A stretch of 64,000 bases of DNA from Polytrichum commune. Taxonomy: Eukaryota; Streptophyta; Polytrichopsida; Polytrichales; Polytrichaceae. The notes below the pieces were generated by a model, which worked only from the letters and a program-made list of their open reading frames with translations, had not been told where the DNA came from and made no database searches. Positions 1 through 12,488 of this stretch are shown here, one piece after another. How positions within the stretch are numbered: position 1 is the stretch's first letter; every line of letters begins with the position of its first letter. Position numbers and translations under genes: made by a program. The stretch spans positions 13,080,001 to 13,144,000 of the forward strand of contig OX485804.1 in assembly GCA_950295325.1 (NCBI GenBank), read 5' to 3'.

Positions 1-16
1 CACCTTATGACCCTTA

Positions 17-528
17 TGCCCCCTCCCCACTTGACATCAGCTAAGCCTAAAAGTGGGTTCTTAAAAATGAGCGTTCACACCATCGACATTATCTAGTGCC
101 GAGCCTAGTTGGCAAATGATGTGGCATGGCTTAAAAGTGGAGGTTTTAAGCTAAAACTACCGACCCTCCCATCGGTACCTACACATGAGGCAAGAATGTA
201 GGACCTCTAAAACTGTTGCCTCCTGCTCTTGTGATTGGTTGCTTTTTAGTCTTAGCTATGAGGGCACGAGGAGCTTCATTAACAAAAACCGATGGTAAGT
301 ATTAAGGCATTTGGGGATGGGACAAAAACTATCCAACATTCATTGGTTGGTAGATAAAACCATGAACATGTGTGAAAGCTACTTAACTAAAACCTACTTG
401 GAAATCTCCGGAGCAAGTTCTTGCAGGTGCATTGGGAAAGCCGGACGTGTCCGCTATAACCGAGGGAGCTTTACCCGGGTTTTAGGGAAGTCTTTGGTTA
501 TTTGCTAATGTCAAGTGGGGAGGGGGCA
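17..528. mobile_element. PIF/Harbinger-like MITE with TTA target duplication
   Basis: The two ends are inverted copies over about 25 bases, with one mismatch; the outer part reads TGCCCCCTCCCCACTTGACA. Both ends are flanked by the trinucleotide TTA (14-16 and 529-531), the target duplication expected of PIF/Harbinger elements. At 512 bp with no credible coding sequence it is a non-autonomous element. Its right end lies about 2 kb upstream of the PKG-type start codon. The superfamily call rests on the TTA duplication alone. Confidence 0.8.
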
Positions 529-2543
529 TTAGAGCGAAAACAAAAGCCTGGAGTGGGAGGAGCAGCGTTGAAAGGCACAGAAGCTCCACCACCTCCGCTT
601 GGCCACCCCGTTTTCACGGCCCACCTCACTGCGCCGTCGCTCCACCGTCAGATGCCCCCACGCGAGCCCACCCGAGCCGTCCGATCCGCCACCCCACCCA
701 AATCTCCACGCACAGTGCGCAGCGGGCGTGTCTGGGCCGTCCGATTCGGTCGGGCTAAGCTACGCTGAGGTCAGCGCTGGGCCGTCCGATCGCCCGCCGG
801 CCTGCCCGCCTCCCTGCCCGCTGACGGACTGACGAGGCCAACGAGAGTAGAGAACCGGAACCCGAAGAGGAGAGAGAGGGAGAGGGAGAGGGAGAGGGAG
901 AGAGAGAGAGAGAAAGGCTGCGAGTCGGGTCGACCCAGCACATGCAATCTCAAAAAGCCATCTCCATCTCCATCCCATCCCCATCCCATCCCATCTCCTG
1001 CACACCACTCAGGGAGCTCTGGATCCTGAGCCCAAACGGGGAGCAAAACAAGGAACGAACAGATAATTGGCTACTCATTATGCATTGCCGTTGCAGCTAC
1101 TGTAGTGTCTAGCTTCTCATCAGTAAGTACTTCAACTCACGCTGTGCAGACAGGTCGGCCCTGGTGAAACTTCTGAGAGGTTAGTGACAAGCCTTTGGTG
1201 AAGCCAGCCAGCCAGCCAGCAAGCGAGAACTGTGCCTCTGCCTGTGTGTAATTTGTGAGCAACGCATTAGACCCAGCTCGTTGGCTTTTGAAGTTACTGT
1301 GGGGGTGAAACTTCTGAGAGTCTGATCCGGACTCGGAGGTTAGTGGCAAAGCTTTGGTGAAGCTAGATAGCAAGTGAGTGTATCTGTGTCTGTCTGGGTG
1401 TAATTTTTATGTCCACTAGACCGAGCTCCTTGGTTTTATAAGGTGCTTGCGTGGGGGTCTGTCTGTGAGGGGGGAGAGGAGCTTAATTTGGGCAGCTAGC
1501 ACGTGAGAGTGTGTGTAATTCGTGCGGTTAACTGCACAGAGGGCCTTGGTTAATTAAGTTACCAGGGGTGTGTGTATGTGTGTGTGTGTGTGTGTCTGGG
1601 GAGAGGAGCTTAATTTGGGTGGTTTTTGAGGTTTTTTGGGGGGTGGGGGTGGTGTCAGCTTTTGAGCAGCTGCAGCTGGAGCTGGGGCTGGGGCTCAGTG
1701 ATCGTGGTGTGGATGGGTGATTGATGTTGTAAGTTAGCTTAGCTTGTAGTGGAGCAAGGTGGGACGAGGCTGGTCGTAACTTAGGCCTGTCAATGTAGGA
1801 GGAGGGGGGAGCTAATTGCTAGCTACATAGCCAGGTAAGTAGCTGGAGTGGGCGCTGCAGCAAGAGGAGGACCTAGAGGAGGAGCGTTGAGAGCTTCAAG
1901 TGGGAAATTTGGGGCAGCCCAAGAGTACTGCCAGGGGAGGACTGTGGCAGCGTGGCTAAATTTGGTGCGTGCGGGGGATGTCTGTTGTGTGGAATCCAGA
2001 AAGTACTGCGAGGAGTTTGAGCTCTGGCTTGCAGGGTGCCGCCACATCTCAACTTCCAAGCTTGGGGCAGGCATCTCAACGAAGAAGCTGAGGGCTTGCT
2101 AGGATCTTGCGGTGACTTGAAGCATTTGAAGAGGTAAGGTCACTCTGAAATTAGGTAGCAGCAGTTTTTCTGAAGTCAAGCTACTAGCTTTTTGGCAACT
2201 TGGAAGCTGCCGTTGTTGGCTATGGTGGTGGCCGAATGCGTAGTGGTTTAGTTAGTCCATTTGGGAGGTTTGATAAGGTTGAAGCCCATGAGGTGGAAGG
2301 GAATTCGACAAGTTGCGCAAGGTTTGGGACTGAATTTGGTGGTGGTGGAGTTCCCACAATGTGGATATCACCCGGTGAGCTACAAGGCGTGGAAGCTGGA
2401 GTTTTGAGCTCCCAAAACTCCTCCTCGAGTGTGCACTACTCGAGGTGCAGCGCCACGCAGTTCGAATTTGGAGACGTTCGGAGTTACACAGGTTAGGGCA
2501 TGTGGTTAGTTGTGAGGTGAGTTGAGAGTCCTTTTGTGCAACC
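529..2543 (+). promoter_or_regulatory. Upstream and probable 5' leader region of the PKG-type gene
   Basis: No coding sequence is supported here. The region is GC-richer than the rest of the window and holds a GA-rich purine tract at about 867-915 (GAGA-type, often found near plant promoters), CCAGC repeats near 1203-1224 and a TG run near 1570-1597. Strong donor-like sites (CAG|GTAAGT near 1834 and AGAG|GTAAGG near 2135) suggest one or more introns in the 5' leader, which would explain the 2 kb before the ATG at 2544. The transcription start cannot be placed from sequence. Confidence 0.45.
1160..1620. repeat. Diverged tandem triplication in the leader region
   Basis: Three related blocks of about 130-150 bp follow one another. 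They share GTGAAACTTCTGAGAG, then a GAGGTTAGTGxCAAxCxTTG segment, a TGTGTGTAATTT-like segment, a TAGACCxAGCTC segment and GTGGGGGT. The third copy is partial and carries the GAGAGGAGCTTAATTTGGG motif twice. The copies are clearly diverged, so the duplication is not recent. Confidence 0.55.
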
Positions 2544-5500
2544 ATGGGGTGTGTTCATGGCAAGCATAAGTCCGGGAGTAAGAAATTGCAAAAACAGCAG
2601 CAGAATCGCCATCCTTACCAGGACGCGCAGCATTCAGAGGTTCTGAACAATAAAAAAGGCCAAGGAGGAGGACTACATAACCATCTCCACGAAGATGTGG
2701 GGGACATCTTGACATCGGATAGCGATGGCGATTCCTTCACTGAGGGGTTAAGACCACCCATTGTGCCAGTCTCGGGAAGAGACAGCAAGGGTAATTCACT
2801 TGCAGGCACACCTAGGACCGGCACTCCGAAGCTGCGATCTGAGAGTGGGACTCCCAAGCAACGCATTCGAAGTGGATTGGACAACGGGACACCGAAGGCT
2901 AAGTCGAAGTCTGGGACACCGAAACCTAGGTCGGAGAGTGGGACACCGAAGTTGAAGCCGGAGGGTTATCTGACACCGAAAGTGAGGGTTGAAAGTGGTG
3001 GTGGAGGATCCAAGTCTAACACACCATACGAGCTAGGTTCCAATAGAAGAAACAGTCTTGACACACCTTTGTTGGATTCTTTGGACCTTGACCTGGGGGT
3101 TTCTCGCTTGTCCCGAATTTCAGACCAATACCTACCTGCAAGTGGCTCCCGTGTTGTAAAGGTCCCAGATGGTGACTTTGAGCTTCGGTACTCATATTTG
3201 ACTCAGCGGGGTTACTATCCTGAGGCACTGGATAAGGCAAACCAGGACAGTTTCTGTGCACATACAATTTTTGGGGAAAATCCCAGTGACCATTTCTTCG
3301 GGGTCTTTGATGGCCATGGTGAATTCGGTACCCAGTGCTCCCAGTTTGTGAAACGGACGTTATGTGAGAATTTGCTTCGGAGTCGACATTTCCAGAATGA
3401 CGTTGTGCAGGGTTACCATGCTGCTTATACCACCACCAACACACAGCTCCACCGCTGCGATATTGATGACACTATGAGTGGAACCACATCCATTACGGTG
3501 CTGGTCAGAGGACGTACTTTGTATGTTGCCAATGTGGGAGACTCCAGGGCAGTGTTAGCTGAGAGAAGGGGGAATAATACTCTTGTGGCGATGGATTTGT
3601 CCAGCGATCAAACCCCGTTTCGGGAAGATGAGTGTGCTAGGGTTAAAGCCTGTGGCGCTAGAATCCTAACCCTAGATCAGCTGGAAGGGTTAAAGAACCC
3701 TGACATCCAGTGCTGGGGAGGAGAAGATGATGACGATGGCGATCCACCCAGGTTATGGGTACAAAATGGTATGTACCCCGGGACAGCGTTCACCAGAAGC
3801 ATCGGTGACTCTGCGGCAGAGCAGATTGGTGTGATCGCTAACCCCGAGGTTCTGGTGGTGGAGCTCACATCACGACACCCATTCTTCGTCATCGCCAGCG
3901 ATGGCGTGTTTGAGTTTCTCAATAGCCAAACGGTCGTTGACATGGTATTCTATTCTTCCACTCATTGTCCACTCCAAACTGTTTCTTGAATCACATAAGT
4001 TCTCGAAACTGTGTCAATTGGCGAAGTTGTTTTGCAGAGCATAACGTCTCACCGGTGAGAGTGGACGTTGTTGCTGAGTAGTGATATGCATTTCATTGTT
4101 TGAGCCGTTATGTCTTGAACATGAGCAAACTGAATTTTCTTGGACTTCAGGTTCTCTTGGATGTCCACCAGTCCAAGAGAGCTGTAGATATTCTGCTCAT
4201 GAGTCCTCAAAAGAGTACCCCAGCTCAACCCTGAGCATGTGCTTGTGCACTCCATTGTTTAATCTCTTAAGCCTTGAATGATCAGGGAAGTTGGCAAGTT
4301 TTTTTAGATTAGGTACATCCACATTTATCCTCGAAGCTTACTGTTGTGACAAAACAAAGATAGAAATCAATCGCAAGATCTACTGAAGAAGGACGAGTTT
4401 CTTGGATATTTATGGGTGCACACACGTTATTGAAGTGAGTGAAATTGGCTGATGCAAGAGCAATGAAAGTCAAGAAGATGATAGGAAGTTGGCCAGTGAG
4501 TGTTCGCATCAATAATTATCGCAATTGCATGTGGACATGCAGCAAGAGGGCAATACTTTTGCAAGAAATACTTATAATGCCAAAAATTTGTTCTTGTCAA
4601 ATTGGCTTTCTCAATGTTGTGCAAACAATATAGTTCAATCTACCGTTATATTTAACTTGTTGGAGTTTTTAGATGCTGTTTCTTGATTCTCTATTATGGT
4701 GTGGATTCAATTCAGCAATTTATGTATTTCTTGTCCAAATCAGGTAGCACTCACTTTGTAGGATAGGTTTAATAGTGAACCTGTGGGTGCAGGCGCTGAC
4801 ATTGTAAGATTCTGAAAATGTAGCACTAAGTCTCAGTGTTTTTCTGTTGGGACAGGTGGCCAAGTACAAAGATCCAAAGGAAGCTTGTGCTGCCATTGTG
4901 GCAGAATCATATCGCTTATGGCTGCAGTATGAAACCCGCACTGATGATATTACTATCATTGTTGTGCACATTGACAACCTTCAAGATGTATGTGTAGAAT
5001 TTTGGATTTACTAAGTAACAGTTGTGCTCTATATTCAGAATCTTTCAATTTTCTTGTGGATACTGAACTTCTAATGGATGAAACAACTTGTAGAACTACT
5101 AAAAGTGCTGATGGTACTTGTAGCTACTGAGAGTTTTTGGAGGATAGCTCATATCTTGGTGCCATCTGGAACCAGGTCGAAATGCAGCCAGATTTGTATC
5201 AACGGGAAACGCAGGCAATTCTTGCTCTACCAGGATTAAGGTCACCAAGTCGAATCTCTACAAAGGATAATTTCAAAAGTGTGCGTCCTGCCCGCCATGA
5301 TTTTTCAAGGGCTCGTGCTCGTGCTATTGAAGCGTCATTGGAGCATGATGAACCTTGGGTGCCTCCTGCTGAACCTCATGTAAAGACCCCAGAAGAAGAG
5401 GTCGGTTCTGCACATAACTTCGTCCCAATAAAATTATGGGCCACATACTTTTTGTAAAGTTCTATAGGGTTCTGCCATTTGTTCATCTTTTAAGTTTGAC

Positions 5501-8500
5501 ATGAGTAGCATTGCAAATTGCTTATCTTTAAGACTGACTTGATAAGAAATCTTATGCTGTATCTTAGGGATTAACCTAAGTAACAATTACGTGCAAATCT
5601 CCACCTGAAAATTCCTCCCAGAAGTGTCCAGCTGATTAGTATGAACCTCTTTCATGCAATTCTCATCAGGTAACAAGGTCTCTGGTCTTATAATGACTTT
5701 ACTTGCATAAGGTTAGAGACTAAACAAAATTAGTAGTATAAAATACTGAAATACCTTTCAAAGCTGTGTTAGGATAGAGGTTATGTGTACTGAAAGCTGA
5801 CATTTGTGTGGGAACAGGCACAAATCACCCAGGCTTTGCAAGGAAACTTTCTGTTTCAGAGTCTGACCGAGAAACAGCGGCACACTTTAATAGAGTGCAT
5901 GGAGCTTGTGGAAGTAAATGCTGGCGATATTGTGATTCGGCAGGTAAAGATTTGTGGTCAGATTTGTACATGTGTGTCTTATGCAGGGGTCTTTCTTTGT
6001 GCAATCGCCATGTGGGCCTCCTAATGGTTTCTTTCTATTCAAATTGTTCTTTTGATCCTGAATGTTGCTCATGTCGTGAAGGCGGGTCATGATGACAGGG
6101 TTATGAGGGTGACCTATTCTATGTTGTTGAGTCAGGCGAATTTGAAGTGTTGATATCTCAGGTACTTAATTTCCATCTCTACATCTTTTACTTCAGAACC
6201 GACCATGTTCAAACACTCATCTTGCGCCCATGAAATACCATCTTTTCACTGTCAAGAGATCCTAAAAGAAATCCATGTTTTTCGGGCTGTATTCAGTATC
6301 ACTAGTTCGAGGTTACAAGTTTATGTTCTAGAATCGAAAATGATAACTGGACTATGACATTGAACACCAAGTGGGAGGTTAGCCTGTTACTATTTTAAAA
6401 CCAGAAAGTCTTGTTGATGATACTGTGTCTTCAATCAGGGCTAGATGGCATTTGTATCCAGACTGAGAAATGATGTTTTTTATATCAGAATGCAAACAGT
6501 GTCACTCAGGAGGCAGGAACTGTCGTTCAACGTTATAGTGCGGAGTCAAATCCTTGCTTCGGAGAGCTTGCACTAATGTAATATATTCTATCCTACTTTC
6601 TTGTCCTTTTTCACATCTAGCAACTCTTGATATGTATACTTTATATTTTATATGTGTTACCAAATGTAGGGACTTGAATTGAGTAATGCACAGTGTCAAG
6701 GGATTTCTAATATATAATATTTTGTATTCAACACCACTTTGAAGAAGGGTGACACAAGGCTATACACCCAAAGCCAAGTTTTGATTGCATCGAGGCTTGC
6801 TTGATTTCCAGGTACAATAAACCAGGACAAGGGACTGTGCGTGCAATCACAAATGGCACCTTGTGGGTCCTAGAGAGGGAAGCATTTCGAGGAATTCTTT
6901 TAATGAAATATATGAACAGACCGTCATTGAAGACATTACGGTCCATCAATATTTTCTCCAAGTTATCCTTGTCTCATCTGCATAGATTGGCTGAAGCTTT
7001 GACTGAGGTCTCTTTTGCTGCAGGGGACACAGTAGTGCACCAGGTGAGTGCCCGTCAAGGTGTTAACCATTTCTGTTGAATTTTGTATGATTTATTGGGT
7101 AACAAGTAGAATAAGCTTCTGTGATTTGAGTGAAGAAAATTACATGGCTGAGAATATGGGTGTTACCAGAGCAAGGAGCATTTGCTTCGTAGCCAGTGTG
7201 CTATAGCATTTGAAATTATTGTCAGATGTTCTTGTAATAACCATAGGCAGGCAAGCAATTAACCAAAAAACTGTGTGGCTGTATAGGATGAGAAATTAAA
7301 TATGTTCTACATAGTCAAGCAAGGGTACGTTGAAGTTATCAATCATGAACCAGAGAACAATGAAGTCCACAATGATTTTCAGTTACCTAGGGGAAGCATG
7401 GAGCGGACTGGAGAGAAGATATCATTTATTGATCATGGTGACCATCAAAAGGTAAAACCTGAAGTGAAATCCTTTGGGGAGTGGGTACTATTTGATGACA
7501 GTGCACAATCCATTACTGCAGTTGCTGTTACTGATGTTGAATGTTGGAGCATCACACGGCAAGCTTTTGAGGAGGCTGTGGGACCACTAAGGATGATCAT
7601 GATGGAAGATGCCAAGTAAGCATTATCAAAATTAGATCTGATTTCCATAGCAGTCTTAAGCATGTGTAAGGCTGTCTCTGTCTTTTTTACTTTGAAGATT
7701 ATAATTATCAAGAATCAAGGTCCTTGATTACATGCATGAATGCCAAGCATAGTCAAGTGGCAAGCTCTCAGTAGTCAACACCTCATTGTTACCTTTTTCC
7801 TGACAAGGCTTTTCTTCTATCTATCAAGATTCAACTTAAAGACCTTGCCAAAAAGAATCTCATGGAGTGCATACTCTCCAAGATGCTTATCTAGGGAGAG
7901 CACCCACTACACCACTTAAGAATGCTGTGCCATGTTTCCATGGTTTTTGTACTCTAGGTGATTTGTCTGTCTTTAGAATGAATTGTGAATTTGCTCAAGA
8001 AATAATTCCTGCATGGACAAGTCTTTAGACTATGGTAATAACAGACACGAATTTGTAATGGTCCCAATCTCTCAGGATAAAAGCCTATTAGTGGGCTTGT
8101 TGACGTTCAGGGCAATCAAGCATAAAGGCCAACTTGTGAATTATTGTTAAACTTTAAACCCTTGAGTTCTCACTTTAATCTAATGTGCTGTTTTCTTTGA
8201 CGGTGTTGTGGTGTGGTCAGGCACATGGAACAGATGTTACAATTACAAAGTCTACAACTGGCAGAGGTGGATGACCGCGTTTTCAAAAAAATATCTTTAA
8301 AAGACTTGGTACATCCTGCCTATCTCTATAAGACCTCTTTTCAGCCCTCTTGTCATTGCGTCTTGTTGCTTCTTTCTTCGTGACAAAGACATTGGAATAA
8401 CCTGTTCCATGCGGGCTATGATTGTTGTCTCAGGACTGGCAAGAAACTGTGTACTTGACAGACTGTTCTGAGGTTGGGGTGGTGCTCTGCAAAAACTCAG

Positions 8501-11500
8501 GTATTGGCAACTTGCCTGCTTTTTATAAGTAAGCACTTTCTTGGCTTTCTTAATGTACAAGAGTGCCCTGCTTATGTTCTTCTTAAATGCGACTTGTCAA
8601 TCTGCTCCAAAAACTTGAACAGCTCACTATTATACCACCAACTGTGTCCTTGCAGCAGTGTATTATAGCACGTTGGACCCATGTTGTTTCAACCCATAGC
8701 AGCCGTGTGTATGAATCATGAATCGTGAAGGATGCATAGTTGATATTGCTTTCAAAAACGCCTTCTTACAATATATTTAGACTAATCCCTTGTCTAAGTA
8801 GACACTGACCCCTTCACTAAATAGAAGACATAGAATAAATAACCAATATCCAAAAGAATGCCCCCCCAAACAGGACAAAAGTAATAATAAAATCAAAACC
8901 TAAACCTAAACCCCCTTCCTCACCCTGCCGTGTGGTTGGCGCAGTTTGCCTGACAGGGACTGTGTCAACACCTATGTGCCCTTTTGATTACACTGGACTA
9001 GTTTGGGCTTGTGCTGGCCCAGCCCTTTGTATCCTTGGATATGAATCAATGTCCTGAGCCATCCTGTACCTTTCATTCAACATGTCACTGATGATGGCTG
9101 GCCATTTTGGAACTTTGGAATGGGGACTACGTGATCATCCATGGGCCTTCCCTGTTTCAAAGGGTTAAAATGAATATTAGATTGGTCATCAGTCAAATGT
9201 TGAAAAGAGGTCTAGAGGTAGCTTACTGATGCTTGTCAAATTGATGCCATAAGCTGTCTTTGGAACCCACCGTAACACATATTGTGCTGGACTTGGTTGC
9301 AGAGGACATTGTAAGTATGAAGAGGTACCAACGGCGGAAAGTCCAAAGGCTTGGCCGTGAGGGCCAAGTTCTATTGGAAAGGTCTATCTTCAAGCATCTC
9401 AGGCCATCTCCATTTGTGCCACATCTGCTGGCCACCCCTATTGACAGCGACAGCGTGGCGCTGGTGCTTAATTGTGTCCTAGCTGGACCCCTTGAGCTCC
9501 TACTACGCTCACCACTTGATGAGCATTCCGCCCGTTTCATAGCTGCCAATGTCATACTCGCCATTGAACTTCTGCACAAGGCACTTTATCCTTTGCCTTA
9601 TGATCTTACACTTACGTAGATTGGTTATTATTACCAGGAGTCAAGTATGTTAACTATTATGTGATCAGTTTGTTGTTTCAAAGTTACTTGCTTGAAAAGG
9701 CCTTCAAACTCTGCTGTGTTAAATTTTTTTTCTAGTTGGGAATGAATGGGTTATTTGATTTGTTATTGGTAGCTTCAGTAGCAATTTATTTTTCACTTGG
9801 ATTTGCTACTAGTTTGCGGTACTTGTTATCATAGGTGCTGAAGTGCATTTGGTATATGCAGGACGGTGTTGTGTATCGTGGTATTTCACCTGATGTTCTC
9901 ATGGTTGACCGAAAAGGTCGGATTCAGGTATAACATCAAATTTTAGGAACTGACGATTTTGTTAGTGTGTTCGGAGGCCCCATTTACTCTCATCATAATT
10001 GTTTCATGGCTAGATACCACCCATCCCAAATTAATTGCCTGGATACACAGTATTCGTTAATTGATATTTTGAGGCCTCAAAATCTAATGTCAACATTTCC
10101 CGGTGTCCTCCATGAGCCCCTATGAAGGATTTTGGAGAAATTGCAAGGGTGTTTGTGGGTGTGGATCCCCTCCCTCTGGAAATGGGGACATTATTGTGAC
10201 AAATGACTACCAAAATGAACTTATCAACAAAAAATTGAGTTGATGTTTTGAAGGTTAGTGGTGACAGGCCACTGATTGGCAACTATGTTATGATGACAGC
10301 TGATTGATTTCAGATTTGCAAAGCAAATGTCTAATGAGCGAACATTCACTATTACTGGCATGGCTGATTTTTTGGCACCTGAAATCATCCAAGGACAGGG
10401 CCATAGCTTGGCTTCTGACTGGTGCGTGATTGTAATTTACATCCGAGGTCATTTGAGTTTTATTTATTTGGACAAACCTTTGAAACCTATCTATCAAGAA
10501 TAAGTGGATCTCTTTCTTAGATGTCATTTGATACATCTTTTTTGATCTCTACTGGCTGTGACAGTTCATTATTTCAATTGACAATGCTCTGTACAGATTA
10601 TTTGTTAGATAAATCCATTCACTTATCAATGGTCAAGTATGTCTGCAAGAATTCCCATCTCATGGATATTATTTGACAAAAAACTTGTCTTGTTACTGCA
10701 GGTGGGCAGTAGGTGTGCTGGTGTACTTTATGTTACAAAATGAGCTCCCATTTGGGTCATGGCGGGATAATGAGCTGGATACTTTTGGGAAAATTGCGGG
10801 TCGTCAGATGGCTTTGCCTTCTAATTTCAGCTCTGGAGCAATCGACCTCATTGACAAGGTAAAGATCGTCTATGTACAGACTAAATATATATAGTTCTTG
10901 AAGTATGAGGAACACAGAATTGGGTTGCAATCATATGAATTAACACCCCAGACTATCCCCTCACCATCCGCTTAACATGCGCCGTCAACGGTCGGCCATT
11001 TTTTAAACTTTGGAGCAGCAACTGCATCAATGCCCATGCACCCTTGCCATTCCAAGGACCTAAAATGTATATTTGGTCTGGGCCTGTAGCACTTATGCAT
11101 ATGTATTAATGTCCCGGGCCATCCTTGCTGCGTCCACTTGACATGCTGCTCTTGATGGCCATCAGTTTTGGAACTTTGGAACAACACTGCGTTCCAATAT
11201 GCATAGTGGATAGTTTGGGCTTTTTGCACCCATGCATATGGATTAGTGTCCCGGGCTGTCCTCTCCATGTCCACTTAACATACTATCAACGGTTGCCTGT
11301 TTTGGAACTCTGGAACAGGGACTGTGTCAGCACCCATGCGCACTTGATGTTTCAAAGTTTCAAAATGTTTTGTAGATTGGCACTGTCCAGGTGGTGTAGA
11401 TACAGGGTAATTGGAAAACAACTACCTGAAAGCAGTTACTCTGTTCTCTCCTGAGGAAGTGCACCAATCGAAAAATATAATCCATGCCTAAAGATATCGA

Positions 11501-12488
11501 GTGTCACATGCCAAAGTTTTCTGATAGGTATCAAATTGGGCCTACATGAGGGGAGATTCCATAACCACAGTAAGTCGAAATTAGAGCACCTCCACATATA
11601 CCCCCTCCCACATCAATATTACAATGGAAGTAGATAAAATCGGGATTTGTCCGTAACCAAAGAAAATTAGACAACAAACAAGAGTTGTAAGAGTATTTCT
11701 TCAATTCAACTGGAGTTATGGTTGGGAGTTGGATGTTTTGTATCCAGAAATTTTCATGGTCTGTAAGTTTTTGGTACATGCTTGGAGCCGGTGTGGAGGT
11801 TTGCACAAAGAATATTCTGAATCAGTTTGTTTGGGCCAAACTCATTCTAACACCTTGAATGCCAAAACAAGTTTTGTCCTCAATGAGCCAATATAGAAAG
11901 TTCTTCATTGATATGTTCACACCAACTCCAAGCATGCACCTAAAACTAACCAAACATGGAAAGTTTCGTATGCAAAACAACCAAAACTCCGGTTGAATTA
12001 AACGGCAACTCTCATGCTCCCCCCTGAATAATATAGGTTGCAAACTATTACGTTACATTACCCGAAGAGCCCACCTTTTGAAAGGTAGGCAATACGCCCT
12101 ATGATGTATCAAGGGGTCTCTTGGACATGATTGGGTTAACGAGCTCATATTGATGTTGTTGAGAATGCTGATGTTGACTTTTCTTTTGTTTTCTTTGAGC
12201 TTACATGTTACCTTGTGTAACATCTTATCTGGGTGTGCCCAACAGCTGCTGGTTGTGGACCCAAACCGGAGGCTTGGGTGTGGCAGCCAAGGACCGACAG
12301 CCATAAAGGAGCACCCTTGGTTCAAGGACATCAATTGGGACAAGCTTCTCGACTGCAGTGTTGCTGTTCCCACGGAGATCCTCACTCGCTTGCAACTCGC
12401 CCTTGATTTCTTACCTGTTGATGATAGCTACCAAGTGTTTGACCTCCAACCTGATGAAGATGCTCCTCCCTGGCTTGATGGCTGGTGA
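2544..12488 (+). CDS. Plant PKG-type protein: PP2C phosphatase, two cyclic-nucleotide-binding domains and a kinase domain
   Basis: Homologous to the plant single-chain PP2C / CNBD / kinase protein (Arabidopsis At2g20050 type), reported as the plant cGMP-dependent protein kinase. Exons: 2544-3944, 4856-4987, 5134-5400, 5818-5943, 6099-6161, 6489-6577, 6812-7043, 7287-7615, 8221-8308, 9254-9580, 9862-9927, 10300-10421, 10702-10858, 12246-12488, giving 1213 residues. The N terminus MGC fits N-myristoylation plus palmitoylation, hence membrane attachment. Residues about 85-150 contain repeated SGTPK units rich in S/T-P. The PP2C domain (about 215-510) has FDGHG, the GTTS and VGDSRAVL strands, the SIGD and ASDG motifs and a terminal RTDD. 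The CNBDs (about 610-890) contain FGELAL (687) and FGEW (833). The kinase domain (910-1175) keeps K932 but reads YRG in place of HRD (G1025) and DFR in place of DFG. Intron 10 appears to begin with GC. The start of exon 3 (5134 or 5143) is the least certain junction. Confidence 0.93.
8935..9165. repeat. Intronic copies of a roughly 125-bp repeat (intron 9 of the PKG-type gene)
   Basis: About one and a half copies of a unit with the landmarks TTTGGGCTTGTGC, ATGAATCAATGTCC, GATGGCTGGCCATTTTGGAA and GGGGACT. The same unit occurs about three times in intron 13 of the same gene (10960-11355). It contains no coding sequence. Confidence 0.6.
10960..11355. repeat. Three tandem copies of the roughly 125-bp repeat (intron 13 of the PKG-type gene)
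   Basis: Three consecutive units share CCACTTAACATxCTxxCxAC, a GGCCAT...TTTGGAACTTTGGAAC segment, GGACTGxGTCA-CACCCATGC and ATTAATGTCCCGGGC. Divergence between units is moderate. They are related to the copies at 8935-9165 but separated from them by exons 10-13, so either the family moved within the gene or it is a dispersed family with other genomic copies. Confidence 0.65.
11684..12025. repeat. Foldback element with arms of about 100 bp in intron 13 of the PKG-type gene
   Basis: The segment at about 11684-11792 is an imperfect inverted copy of about 11925-12025. The arms share AAGCATGCACC, CAAAACAACCAA and a CCGGTTGAATTAAA-like block. A further copy of this family lies at 21570-21815 in the MutS2-type gene. 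The layout suggests a foldback or MITE-like element. I could not fix its outer ends or a target duplication. Confidence 0.55.

Noticed and set aside
311-768. Short plus-strand open frames near the window start.
   Set aside because: They lie in the first MITE and the GC-rich upstream region and have no family similarity.
8895-8915. CCTAAA-type run resembling the plant telomere repeat.
   Set aside because: Only two or three imperfect units inside an intron; too short to be an interstitial telomere tract.
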